DNA from: an uncultured Bacilli bacterium
GTDB taxonomy: Bacteria > Bacillota_I > Bacilli_A > RF39 > UBA660
DNA: 9,039 nt
Direction: 5' to 3'
Assembly: GCA_947629115.1 (NCBI GenBank)
Contig: CANRCL010000041.1
Location: 1 to 9,039, forward strand
Below, piece after piece: positions 1 to 8,964 of the stretch (positions within the stretch are counted from its first letter, which is position 1; every line of letters starts with the position of its first letter). The position numbers were made by a program, and so were the translations under genes. Below the pieces are notes generated by a model. It searched no databases. It was not told the DNA's origin and saw nothing but the letters and a program-made list of their open reading frames with translations.

Positions 1-32
1 CCTCATAAAACATCTCTCTATTCTATGAGTTT

Positions 33-60
33 ATTATAAAATATTACCCCCCCCGGTCAA
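33..60 (-). promoter_or_regulatory. Strong sigma-A type promoter with a G8 spacer, firing left out of the window
   Basis: Read on the minus strand, the -35 box is TTGACC at 60-55 (5 of 6 to TTGACA) and the -10 box is TATAAT at 38-33 (6 of 6), with a 16-base spacer. Half of the spacer is an uninterrupted run of eight G (C at 47-54 on the given strand). The site lies just past the uvrA terminator and points at a gene beyond base 1, which is not visible. A 16-base spacer is one short of the usual 17, so a one-base change in the G run would be expected to alter strength. The boxes are seen directly; promoter activity is inferred. Confidence 0.75.
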
Positions 61-74
61 GTGTTTTTCAAAAG

Positions 75-115
75 AAAAAAAAGATTGCAGCAAAATTATC
101 TTTCATTGCAAATCT
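75..115 (-). terminator. Intrinsic terminator of uvrA
   Basis: On the minus strand, just after the uvrA stop codon, AGATTTGCA (115-107) can pair with TGCAATCT (89-82) with one bulged base and a 17-base loop. A run of eight T follows (82-75). Hairpin plus T run is the usual form of a rho-independent terminator. It separates uvrA from the next leftward unit, which has its own promoter at 33-60. Confidence 0.65.
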
Positions 116-120
116 CTTTT

Positions 121-2937
<2,817 letters not shown>

Positions 2938-2997
2938 AAAATCACCAACATATCTTTTAATATTTTAATACTTTTTTTAAAATATTCAAGCATTACT

Positions 2998-3026
2998 AAT
3001 ATAACAAACAATTGTATGCAAGTCAA
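2998..3026 (-). promoter_or_regulatory. uvrA promoter
   Basis: On the minus strand, -35 TTGACT (3026-3021) and -10 TATATT (3003-2998) each match consensus at 5 of 6 and are 17 bases apart. The predicted start near 2991 would give a leader of about 54 bases before the uvrA ATG. The site lies just past the terminator of the upstream ATPase gene, so uvrA does not depend on read-through. Confidence 0.75.
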
Positions 3027-3035
3027 CAAATTTTT

Positions 3036-3065
3036 AAAAAAAGGCACTATTACCCAAGTGCCTTT
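3036..3065 (-). terminator. Intrinsic terminator of the ATPase gene
   Basis: A perfect 9-bp stem pairs AAAGGCACT with AGTGCCTTT around an 8-base loop (arms 3040-3048 and 3057-3065). On the minus strand a run of seven T follows (3042-3036), the last T residues of the arm being part of it. It lies about 65 bases past the stop of the ATPase gene and just before the uvrA promoter. The intervening 3066-3129 holds only a weak 5-bp inverted repeat (GTAGA/TCTAC). Confidence 0.85.
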
Positions 3066-3129
3066 CATTCGTAGACTAAACATCTACATTAATATAATAA
3101 ACCAATTGTTAAAAATTATACATTAAATT

Positions 3130-4335
3130 TTAAAAATCATCACTTAATAAAAAGTCAATTAAATTTAAATGAATTATTCCATCACGTGATAAATCTACTT
3201 TATCAAGAGAAATAACATATTTAGAATAATTATCTTTAATAGAGTCATATGCTCCAAATTCTCTTTTAATGGTATTTTCATTATCTTGCATTTCATAAGC
3301 AACTTGAATATATTTTATATTGCCATCTTTTTTGGCTAAAAAGTCTACTTCCCCAGTTTTAGTTTTTCCTATATATACTTCATAATTTCGATTAATTAAT
3401 TCATTATAAACTATATTTTCTAACACAATATAATTTTTAAATTCCGGATTATTATTTTTTATTTGTACAATTCCTAAATCAGTAGCATAATATTTATTTA
3501 AAGTTTTTAAAACCCCCTTACCAGCAATATCATATCTATATACTTTTTTAATTATTAAGGCTTTACATAAAGCATCAATATAATTATATAATGTTTCATT
3601 AGATATTCTTTTATTTTCTTTATTTAAATATTTTATAATATTATCAGCCGAAAATTCCCGACCAGCAGTTTCAATTAAATATTGTAATATCATATCAAAT
3701 AATATGGTATCTTTTAAATTTAATCTTTTTACTACATCTCTTAATATTATAGAGTCATAAACACTATGAAGATAATTTTTAATATCTATTTCGTTAGTAA
3801 ATTCACATCTATTAGGTAGCCCTCCCCATTTAGCATAATCCCAAAAAGTATTTAAATCTCTTCCATCTTTTTTAGTTAAAGAAACATATTCTTTATAAGA
3901 TAAAGGATTAATATTAAATAAGACATATCTACCAGATAATACTGTTGATAACTCATCTGATAACATCTTACTATTAGAACCAGTTAAAAATATACTAATA
4001 TTTTTTATTGAGGCCCTTAATGAGTTAATAACTTTTTCAAAATTATCAACATTTTGAACTTCATCTAAAAACAAATAATATATTTTATTGTCTTGAATTT
4101 TTTCTTTTATATATTTATTAAGTTTTTTATAATCTAACAATTCTTCATATTCAATAAATTCAAAATTAATAAAAATTATATGACTATCAGCAATTTTTCT
4201 TTTTTTCTTTAATTCATCTATTATTTGATTTAAAATAACTGATTTACCACATCTTCTTATACCTACTAATATTTTAATTAAATTTGAATCATAAAATCCT
4301 CTTATTTTAGATAAATAATCTTCTCTTATAAGCAT
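3130..4335 (-). CDS. AAA_14 / DUF4143 family ATPase (COG1373 type)
   Basis: This 401-residue protein has the architecture of the widespread COG1373 ATPases, whose role is poorly defined. Walker A is GIRRCGKS at residues 25-32, Walker B is YYLFLDE ending at 92, and the sensor-like TGSNS is at 118-122. A middle region (about 180-300) matches the DUF4143 winged-helix/linker style. A C-terminal nuclease-like part follows, with EVD at 329-331 and QVA at 344-346. In the PD-(D/E)xK pattern the last motif would be ExK; here it is QxA, so nuclease activity is doubtful, although Q-V forms are common in this family as I know it. No membrane segment or signal is seen. The start is supported by GAGGCG upstream and a good promoter at 4354-4382. 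It is a lone gene with its own terminator and no toxin-antitoxin partner beside it. The cellular function is unknown. Confidence 0.88.
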   Translation of the reverse strand: MLIREDYLSKIRGFYDSNLIKILVGIRRCGKSVILNQIIDELKKKRKIADSHIIFINFEFIEYEELLDYKKLNKYIKEKIQDNKIYYLFLDEVQNVDNFEKVINSLRASIKNISIFLTGSNSKMLSDELSTVLSGRYVLFNINPLSYKEYVSLTKKDGRDLNTFWDYAKWGGLPNRCEFTNEIDIKNYLHSVYDSIILRDVVKRLNLKDTILFDMILQYLIETAGREFSADNIIKYLNKENKRISNETLYNYIDALCKALIIKKVYRYDIAGKGVLKTLNKYYATDLGIVQIKNNNPEFKNYIVLENIVYNELINRNYEVYIGKTKTGEVDFLAKKDGNIKYIQVAYEMQDNENTIKREFGAYDSIKDNYSKYVISLDKVDLSRDGIIHLNLIDFLLSDDF

Positions 4336-4353
4336 ATTAATCGCCTCAATTTA

Positions 4354-4382
4354 ATTATATACTATATTTATGTTTTTGTAAA
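4354..4382 (-). promoter_or_regulatory. Promoter of the ATPase gene
   Basis: On the minus strand, -35 TTTACA (4382-4377, 5 of 6) is followed after 17 bases by -10 TATAAT (4359-4354, 6 of 6). The predicted start near 4347 leaves a leader of only about 12 bases carrying GAGGCG. The -35 box overlaps the end of the large inverted repeat at 4380-4409, so a protein bound there would be placed to block or adjust this promoter. Confidence 0.75.
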
Positions 4383-4433
4383 GTTATTACGCTTAACCGT
4401 AATAACTTTTTGCTTTGAACAATTATTACGGTT
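4380..4433. promoter_or_regulatory. Triple inverted half-site, probable operator
   Basis: The core TTATTACG occurs three times in alternating orientation: 4384-4391 forward, 4405-4398 reverse and 4423-4430 forward. The first two lie in a perfect 12-bp inverted repeat (AAAGTTATTACG / CGTAATAACTTT, loop 4392-4397). The last two lie in a perfect 11-bp inverted repeat (AACCGTAATAA / TTATTACGGTT, 4395-4405 and 4423-4433). The middle arm is shared, so only one of the two hairpins could form at once in a single strand. The cluster directly abuts the -35 of the ATPase promoter and lies upstream of the predicted transcript start, which favours a DNA operator over an RNA attenuator. The cognate regulator is not identified. 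Confidence 0.6.
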
Positions 4434-4442
4434 TCTACTCCA

Positions 4443-4469
4443 AAATAAAAGCCCCTAAATTAGGACTTA
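4443..4469 (-). terminator. Intrinsic terminator of the dcd-like/cyclophilin/epimerase operon
   Basis: Directly after the epimerase stop, the minus strand reads AAGTCC...GGGGCTT, forming a stem of about seven pairs including G-T wobbles around a short AT loop (4469-4450). TTTATTTT follows. The form and the position at the end of the operon fit a rho-independent terminator of moderate strength. Confidence 0.6.
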
Positions 4470-4474
4470 AATAT

Positions 4475-5271
4475 TTATTTTTCTAAAAACATCTTTTGAA
4501 GTTTTTGACCTATTTTATAACCTCGTTTATAAAAATCTAGAATATTCATATTTAAATAATCTCTTTGATAAACTAATTCCAAAGTTATTGGTCCTTTATA
4601 ACCAGCATTTTTTAACTTGGCGACTATTTCATCCCAATTAACGGTTCCATCAAAAGGCATTAAATGCATATCTCCCGTAGCAAAATTATCGTGTAAATGA
4701 ACTGCTAAAACTTTATTCTTATATTTACTTATATCATAATCATCTTTAAAAAAAGTATGAAAATGCCCCGAATCAAAACAAATACCTAAATTATCACTTT
4801 GAATATTTGCCATTACATATTCTAAATGTTCTTTTATTTCAACATTTTCTAAGCAATTTTAACATTTAACTTTTCAGCATATTTAACTAATTTCTTTATT
4901 CTTTTTAAACCTAGTTCATTACACTTTGGAACATCCCTACGGCTTACTAAATGCATTACTACTAAATGAATATCATTTTGCGCCATTATTTTAATATCAT
5001 TTTGATATTCTTGAATGACTTTATCTCCCTCACTACCCTCTAGCCAAATGCTATTAATATTACTATAACCTAAATGAGCAAAGATAATATTTAAACCTTG
5101 TTTTTTAATATATTCTAGTTGTTCTTCTTGTGATGGTTTCCAATTTCTATTATACCATTGAATAAAAACATTTTTAAATCCGGCTTTTTTGATGGCATCA
5201 ATTGTTTCAAAAGCATTATCATTTTTATTAGCATTACTTACCACCATTGCTAATTCTTGTTGATTTTTCAT
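4475..5271 (-). pseudogene. Sugar phosphate isomerase/epimerase (AP_endonuc_2 TIM barrel), split by a one-base frameshift
   Basis: Two pieces form one gene. The first (5271-4849, 140 residues) runs from the start to KLNVKIA and stops at TAG. In another frame the sequence continues at once as LENVEIKEHLEYVMANIQ and joins the second piece, which ends at 4475. Adding one T (GCTTAG to GCTTTAG) at about 4850 restores about 265 residues, a normal length for COG1082-type barrels. Family signs after the break are the LEN Glu, FDSGH, AVHLHD and ITLE, which carry the metal-binding Glu, Asp, His and Glu of the xylose-isomerase-like fold. The N-terminal half carries IIFAHLG. These enzymes interconvert sugars or sugar phosphates; the substrate cannot be read here. 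The start lies 1 base past the upstream cyclophilin stop, with GGAG inside that gene, so translation is probably coupled. The second piece lacks a ribosome site at its internal ATG (4813). The break looks recent, or is a sequencing error. Confidence 0.85.
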
Positions 5272-5272
5272 T

Positions 5273-5917
5273 CTATTTCTCCGTTATTTTTACAAATCTA
5301 ACATTTTTCATCATTTGAGGAATAGTTGGCTTATCATAATTATCAGTAGCCACTCTAGATATTGCTTCAACATTTTCATAACCCGCAATTACTTTACCAA
5401 AGGCTGCATAACTACCATCTAAATCTTTTAAATAATCATTAGTGTTAACACAAATAAAGAATTGACTACTAGCCGAATTATAATCATCAGTTGTATTAGG
5501 GTCATTATCATCTTTTCTCGCCATTGAAACTACTCCTTTATCATGTTTTAAAGTATTTTCAATACCATTTAAAGAAAATTCACCAGTAATTTCTTCTTCA
5601 CTACCACCAGTACCAGTACCAAGTGGGTCACCACCTTGAATCATAAAATCTTCAATTACGCGATGAAAAATTAAACCATCATAAAATTTCTCACTTACTA
5701 ACTTTTGAAAATTAGCAACTGTAATTGGAGCAATATCAGGATATAATTCAATAATAATTGTTTTATTTTGATTAGTTAATATTTTTACATAATTAGTTAT
5801 TTCTTCAGTTTCTTCATAATGATAACCCTCTATATCACCTTTAGTATAATCTTTACCACAACCACCGATTAATAAACAACTAATTAATAAAATACCAATA
5901 ATTATTTTATTTTTCAT
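5273..5917 (-). CDS. Cyclophilin-type peptidyl-prolyl isomerase, predicted lipoprotein
   Basis: This 214-residue protein would catalyse cis-trans isomerisation of Xaa-Pro bonds outside the membrane. The N-terminus is a lipoprotein signal: MKNK, a hydrophobic stretch and lipobox IGGC with Cys20, so the mature protein should be lipid-anchored on the outer face of the cell membrane. The cyclophilin domain spans about residues 41-214. FHRVIEDFMIQGGDP (84-98) carries the Arg, Phe and Gln of the active site, and SQFFIC (151-156) carries the core Phe. The positions of human CypA Trp121 and His126 are replaced (LDGSYAAFG), as is usual for bacterial members. The ATG overlaps the end of the upstream two-domain gene by 11 bases, with AAAGGAAG as ribosome site. 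What a secreted folding factor does in an operon with Dcd-like proteins is not evident. Confidence 0.93.
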   Translation of the reverse strand: MKNKIIIGILLISCLLIGGCGKDYTKGDIEGYHYEETEEITNYVKILTNQNKTIIIELYPDIAPITVANFQKLVSEKFYDGLIFHRVIEDFMIQGGDPLGTGTGGSEEEITGEFSLNGIENTLKHDKGVVSMARKDDNDPNTTDDYNSASSQFFICVNTNDYLKDLDGSYAAFGKVIAGYENVEAISRVATDNYDKPTIPQMMKNVRFVKITEK

Positions 5918-6947
5918 TTTTTTCTTCCTTTCCTATTATTTTATGAAACTTACTTCCTAATTCATTATTTTTTAAATTTTGCATACTTCCCTCATAAGTA
6001 TTTTGAATTTCTCCCTCGGCAGTTAAATAATATATTTGGCAACATTTCATATTTTTATAAACTTTTATAGGAATTGTCGTTCTAATTCCCATATGCCAAT
6101 ATCCTTTATAACCAATTGAACCCATACTTGCTGAACAATGAACGTGATAACCAAGACGACCTAAAGAACTACGACCACTTATCATAGGAATTAAATTATT
6201 AGTTTCTGTCCATTCATTTGACCTACCTACATATATTCTATCAGGATATAAAATAACTCCCTCTTCGCCAATATCAATATATTTAATAGGATTTTCTTTT
6301 TTCAAATCTAAAACTGGTTCTGTATAATAACCAATTTGACTATTTAAAGTTAAATTAACTGAATTAGGATTAATTACGATATTATCATCTGGACTAATAA
6401 CAATTTCGCCCGTAGTCATTCTTCTTTTTATTTCTTCACCACTAAGCATTCCAATTTTATCACTTTTATTACTTAAACTTTTAAAGAATGTTAAATTACC
6501 AATAGCAATATTTGGATAAATAATTGTTGGTTTTGTACAAATAATACTTAAAATAAATGGTCCATTATAATTTTCTTCAGCATACCCACTATTAAGTTCA
6601 ATACTTACCCCTAGTAAAGATAGTGAAACTTTACCATTTAAAACGGGAATATAACCCTTTGTTTTAATACTTTCTTTAGTTTTAGCAAGATATACTTTTT
6701 GAGGTTCAAGTAATAATCCCTCTTCCGGTATAATAATTTTTTTTAATTTTTTTAAATTCCCCGTTTTTATTTCTTCAAAATAAGTATTTTTTTCTTTAGT
6801 ATCAATAATGGCATAATCAAAAGCATATAATTCTTGCCCCAAAGTGACAGAACAACTATTGGGTTTATCTAAAGCATTTGCTTTTAAATTAGTAATTTCA
6901 ATATTTCCTAATGCCATTTGTTTTTTGATTTCATTACTTGTTAACAT
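5907..6947 (-). CDS. Two-domain dCTP deaminase/dUTPase-fold protein with incomplete active sites
   Basis: This 346-residue protein holds two tandem Dcd-like domains (about 1-160 and 167-346); typical Dcd is about 190 residues with one domain. Both begin alike (MLTSNEIKKQM and MLSGEEIKRRM). Domain 2 keeps the GRSSLGRLG motif (258-266) that in E. coli Dcd (Ser111, Ser112, Arg115) lines the nucleotide site. In gapless alignment its catalytic Glu138 equivalent is Gly287, Asp128 is Ser277 and Arg126 is Met275. Domain 1 has GKVSLSLLG (105-113) for the first motif, Ser134 at the Glu138 place and Glu124 at the Asp128 place. Neither domain looks able to deaminate alone. The gene overlaps the preceding single-domain gene by 14 bases, with GAGGGTGA as ribosome site, and overlaps the cyclophilin start by 11. 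The fold is clear from motifs; the role is open (nucleotide binding, regulation, or part of a mixed complex). Confidence 0.85.
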   Translation of the reverse strand: MLTSNEIKKQMALGNIEITNLKANALDKPNSCSVTLGQELYAFDYAIIDTKEKNTYFEEIKTGNLKKLKKIIIPEEGLLLEPQKVYLAKTKESIKTKGYIPVLNGKVSLSLLGVSIELNSGYAEENYNGPFILSIICTKPTIIYPNIAIGNLTFFKSLSNKSDKIGMLSGEEIKRRMTTGEIVISPDDNIVINPNSVNLTLNSQIGYYTEPVLDLKKENPIKYIDIGEEGVILYPDRIYVGRSNEWTETNNLIPMISGRSSLGRLGYHVHCSASMGSIGYKGYWHMGIRTTIPIKVYKNMKCCQIYYLTAEGEIQNTYEGSMQNLKNNELGSKFHKIIGKEEKNEK

Positions 6948-7476
6948 TTACTTCACCCTCTACTTTATGATATTCCTTACATAATCTTGATTCAGTTGGT
7001 TCTATTTGTCTAAAATATTTACCTCGATATAATATTGAATTATCACCGATTAAAGGATAATAATAAATTCTACCAATTAACATATTTGGGTAAACAATAG
7101 TTGGATTAGCACAAATAATTTCTAATGTCCAAGTTCCCTCAAAACCATTATCTCCAAACCCAGCCGTAATGTGAATTTCTACTCCTAAACTGGCTAATTC
7201 TTCTAAACCAGATAATAAAGGAACATAACCATATGTTTTAGTAAATTCATTAGTACTACCTAAATATAACTTATTGGGTTCTAGTAAAAAACCACTTTCT
7301 GGAATATAAATAACTTCGCTAGGACTAGCATTTTTTATATCTAATACTGGAGTATCATATACTTTTAAACTATTACTTAAAGTGACATTTATATAATCTT
7401 TACCAATATTTTGTTCATAATTATCAACATAAATTTCATTTTCAATTGCTAATTTTATACCATCTTCATTTAACAT
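6934..7476 (-). CDS. Single-domain dCTP deaminase/dUTPase-fold protein lacking the GRSS motif
   Basis: At 180 residues this is the length of a classic Dcd. Its end shows the Dcd lid pattern, GKY with a following Gln (about 152-157). The hairpin keeps Ala105, Asp109 and Glu119, which align without gaps to E. coli Dcd Ala124, Asp128 and catalytic Glu138. The normally conserved GRSSLARLG is replaced by GLEELASLG (90-98), losing Arg110, Ser111, Ser112 and Arg115. It is therefore the reverse of domain 2 of its neighbour. I chose the ATG at 7476: AGGTGA lies 4 bases upstream, and MLNEDGIKLAIEN resembles the start of other Dcd proteins. The frame stays open to a TTG at 7533, but that codon falls in the probable -35 box. 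It is the first gene of the leftward operon and is followed with a 14-base overlap by the two-domain protein. Activity as a dCTP deaminase on its own is doubtful. Confidence 0.82.
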   Translation of the reverse strand: MLNEDGIKLAIENEIYVDNYEQNIGKDYINVTLSNSLKVYDTPVLDIKNASPSEVIYIPESGFLLEPNKLYLGSTNEFTKTYGYVPLLSGLEELASLGVEIHITAGFGDNGFEGTWTLEIICANPTIVYPNMLIGRIYYYPLIGDNSILYRGKYFRQIEPTESRLCKEYHKVEGEVNVNK

Positions 7477-7480
7477 AACA

Positions 7481-7486
7481 TCACCT
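7481..7486 (-). promoter_or_regulatory. Ribosome binding site deciding the start of the single-domain Dcd-like gene
   Basis: AGGTGA on the minus strand lies 4 bases before the ATG at 7476. A nearly identical element (AGGTGA, 7606-7611) serves the divergent sigma gene, and GGTGAT serves uvrA. The TTG at 7533 has no such element, only an A/T-rich stretch upstream. Confidence 0.75.
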
Positions 7487-7504
7487 AAATTCTCTAAATA
7501 TAAT

Positions 7505-7533
7505 ATCATATATTCACTTAATTGAATAGCCAA
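7505..7533 (-). promoter_or_regulatory. Promoter of the leftward Dcd-like operon
   Basis: On the minus strand, TTGGCT (7533-7528, 4 of 6 to TTGACA) and TATGAT (7510-7505, 5 of 6 to TATAAT) are separated by 17 bases. The start would be near 7498, giving a leader of about 22 bases with a good ribosome site. The weak -35 suggests modest or activator-dependent expression. Another possible -10 (TATTAT) lies a few bases downstream, so the exact choice is uncertain. Confidence 0.45.
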
Positions 7534-7568
7534 ATTTTAAATACAAAAAATTAAAAAATATAAAATTT

Positions 7569-7598
7569 TGAAACTTTTTAAAATATTTTTGGGATAAT
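7569..7598 (+). promoter_or_regulatory. Probable promoter of the sigma/anti-sigma operon, ECF-like
   Basis: TGAAAC at 7569-7574 is the typical -35 of ECF sigma factors of the SigW kind. Sixteen bases later comes GGGATAAT (7591-7598). This contains GATAAT, 5 of 6 to a normal -10, though with an 18-base gap to TGAAAC that is long for sigma-A. The AGGTGA ribosome site and ATG follow directly. The element could be an autoregulatory ECF promoter, a sigma-A promoter, or both. The rest of 7534-7568 is A/T-rich with nothing else recognised. Confidence 0.45.
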
Positions 7599-7616
7599 AT
7601 AGTGTAGGTGATATAA

Positions 7617-8171
7617 ATGACTAGTCAAGAAAACCTAGATGAGTTTAATAAAGTTTATGATGAAACTTACACAGATGTTTTAAATTTTATTATTATTAAA
7701 TGTCATAATATTAATGATGCGAATGATATATTGCAAGAAACTTATTTGGAATTCTGGAAAAAATTAGCCTACCAACAAATAGATAAAGAAAAATATAAAA
7801 GTTATCTTTTAGGTATTGCTACTAATAAAATAAAAAAACATTACACCCTTATATCTAAATTAAAAGAATTATCTATTTTTAATAAAACGGAAGATAATTT
7901 AGAAATAGTAGATAATCTTAAAGATAAAATTAATATTGAAAATTATTTCATTAATCAAGAATATTTCAGTAAATTATGGCAGTATATTAAAGAAGAAAAA
8001 AACCAAAAAATTCCGAAAATATTTTATTTATATTATGAATTAAATTATTCAATAAAAGAAATTGCCCAAATTTTTAAAGTAAGTGATTCATATGTAAAAA
8101 ATTCTATTTATAGAACATTAAAAAAATTAAACTTAAAATTGAAAGGAGAAGATAATGATAATGTCAAATAA
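7617..8171 (+). CDS. ECF-type RNA polymerase sigma factor
   Basis: This 184-residue protein has the two-domain form of sigma-70 family ECF factors. Region 2 covers about residues 8-76, including NDANDILQETYLEFWKKL (33-50), the core-binding helix pattern, and SYLLGIATNKIKKHY (62-76), the -10 recognition part. A variable linker follows, then region 4 (about 128-176) with the helix-turn-helix YSIKEIAQIFKVSDSYVKNS (144-163), which would read the -35. Length and layout are normal for the family. AGGTGA lies 5 bases before the ATG. The next gene overlaps its end by 17 bases and encodes a one-pass membrane protein, so the pair looks like a sigma factor held by its anti-sigma factor. The signal and regulon are unknown; the TGAAAC upstream hints at self-activation. 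Confidence 0.9.
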   Translation: MTSQENLDEFNKVYDETYTDVLNFIIIKCHNINDANDILQETYLEFWKKLAYQQIDKEKYKSYLLGIATNKIKKHYTLISKLKELSIFNKTEDNLEIVDNLKDKINIENYFINQEYFSKLWQYIKEEKNQKIPKIFYLYYELNYSIKEIAQIFKVSDSYVKNSIYRTLKKLNLKLKGEDNDNVK

Positions 8172-8964
8172 AAAAGAATTTAAAAAAATTATTGAAAGTG
8201 ATTTTGATAAAAGTCAAAATTATAAAAAAATTATAAGTAAAATAGAAAGTAATAATCAAAAGAAAGTGGCTTTTAAATTAAGATATGCTTACATAGCAAT
8301 ATTTCTTTTAATAGCAGTTATAGGAGTCTCTTTTGGAGGAGTAAAAGCAAGAGATTTTATTAAAAACTATCGCCTTGAAAAACAAAATGATGAAACTCGT
8401 ATTTTATTTAAAGATAAAGTAAATAAAGATTATGCTAGTGATTTATTTAAAGAGAATGATTATTATACTTATGAAGAAATAGAAAATAAATTACAATTAA
8501 AATTATTAAAAAATAAAAAGTATGCTAATTTTTTTGATAGTGAACTATTTGAAGCATTACATTTAAAAACTAATAATGATAAAATTGCTAGTATTAAATT
8601 TAGTTTAGTTAATTCTGATAAAAGTACTAGGTATATAGATAAAAATTGGCTTAATATAACTATTAATACTAATTATAATGATGATGAGTATTATGCAAGT
8701 TTTAAAGGTGCCAATAGAGAACAAGAGGAATATTATATTAATTCTTTAGATACTGTGGCTTTTATCGATAGAATAGTCAGTACTAAAGATTTTCGATGTT
8801 CTCCAGTACAAGTATTACTTTCATATAATAATATTACTTATGGTATGCGATTTGATTGGGTATGTAATGATGATGTGACATTAAATATGTATGGTAATCC
8901 TAATTATATTACTGTCCATAATAGTGATTTATATGACTTTTTAGAAGCGTTTTACATAGACTAA
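8155..8964 (+). CDS. Putative membrane-anchored anti-sigma factor
   Basis: This 269-residue protein has a charged N-terminal segment of about 42 residues, one hydrophobic membrane segment (about 44-63, followed by KAR) and an extracytoplasmic domain of about 200 residues. This is the layout of anti-sigma factors that bind their sigma inside the cell and sense outside. The inner part lacks the His-Cys-Cys zinc motif of ZAS-type anti-sigmas, and I do not recognise the outer domain. Its only two Cys that I see (215 and 237) lie in the outer domain and could form a disulfide. The ATG at 8155 overlaps the sigma gene by 17 bases and has AGGAG 6 bases upstream; a second ATG two codons later is less well spaced. 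The function rests mainly on position and topology. Confidence 0.72.
   Translation: MIMSNKKEFKKIIESDFDKSQNYKKIISKIESNNQKKVAFKLRYAYIAIFLLIAVIGVSFGGVKARDFIKNYRLEKQNDETRILFKDKVNKDYASDLFKENDYYTYEEIENKLQLKLLKNKKYANFFDSELFEALHLKTNNDKIASIKFSLVNSDKSTRYIDKNWLNITINTNYNDDEYYASFKGANREQEEYYINSLDTVAFIDRIVSTKDFRCSPVQVLLSYNNITYGMRFDWVCNDDVTLNMYGNPNYITVHNSDLYDFLEAFYID

Noticed and set aside
4380..4409. The 12-bp hairpin as an intrinsic terminator
   Set aside because: No T run follows on the minus strand, it lies upstream of the ATPase promoter start, and no plus-strand gene ends there. A separate terminator is present at 4443-4469.
4475..4813. The C-terminal epimerase piece as an independent gene
   Set aside because: Its ATG has no Shine-Dalgarno site, and coding similarity continues upstream of it in frame to the frameshift, so it is the second half of one broken gene.
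5907..7476. Calling either Dcd-like gene a working dCTP deaminase (dcd)
   Set aside because: Each domain lacks essential residues, so the enzyme name would overstate what is visible.
7477..7533. TTG start at 7533 for the single-domain Dcd-like gene
   Set aside because: It would add 19 residues not seen in Dcd proteins, overlaps the likely promoter and lacks a ribosome site, while the ATG at 7476 has AGGTGA.
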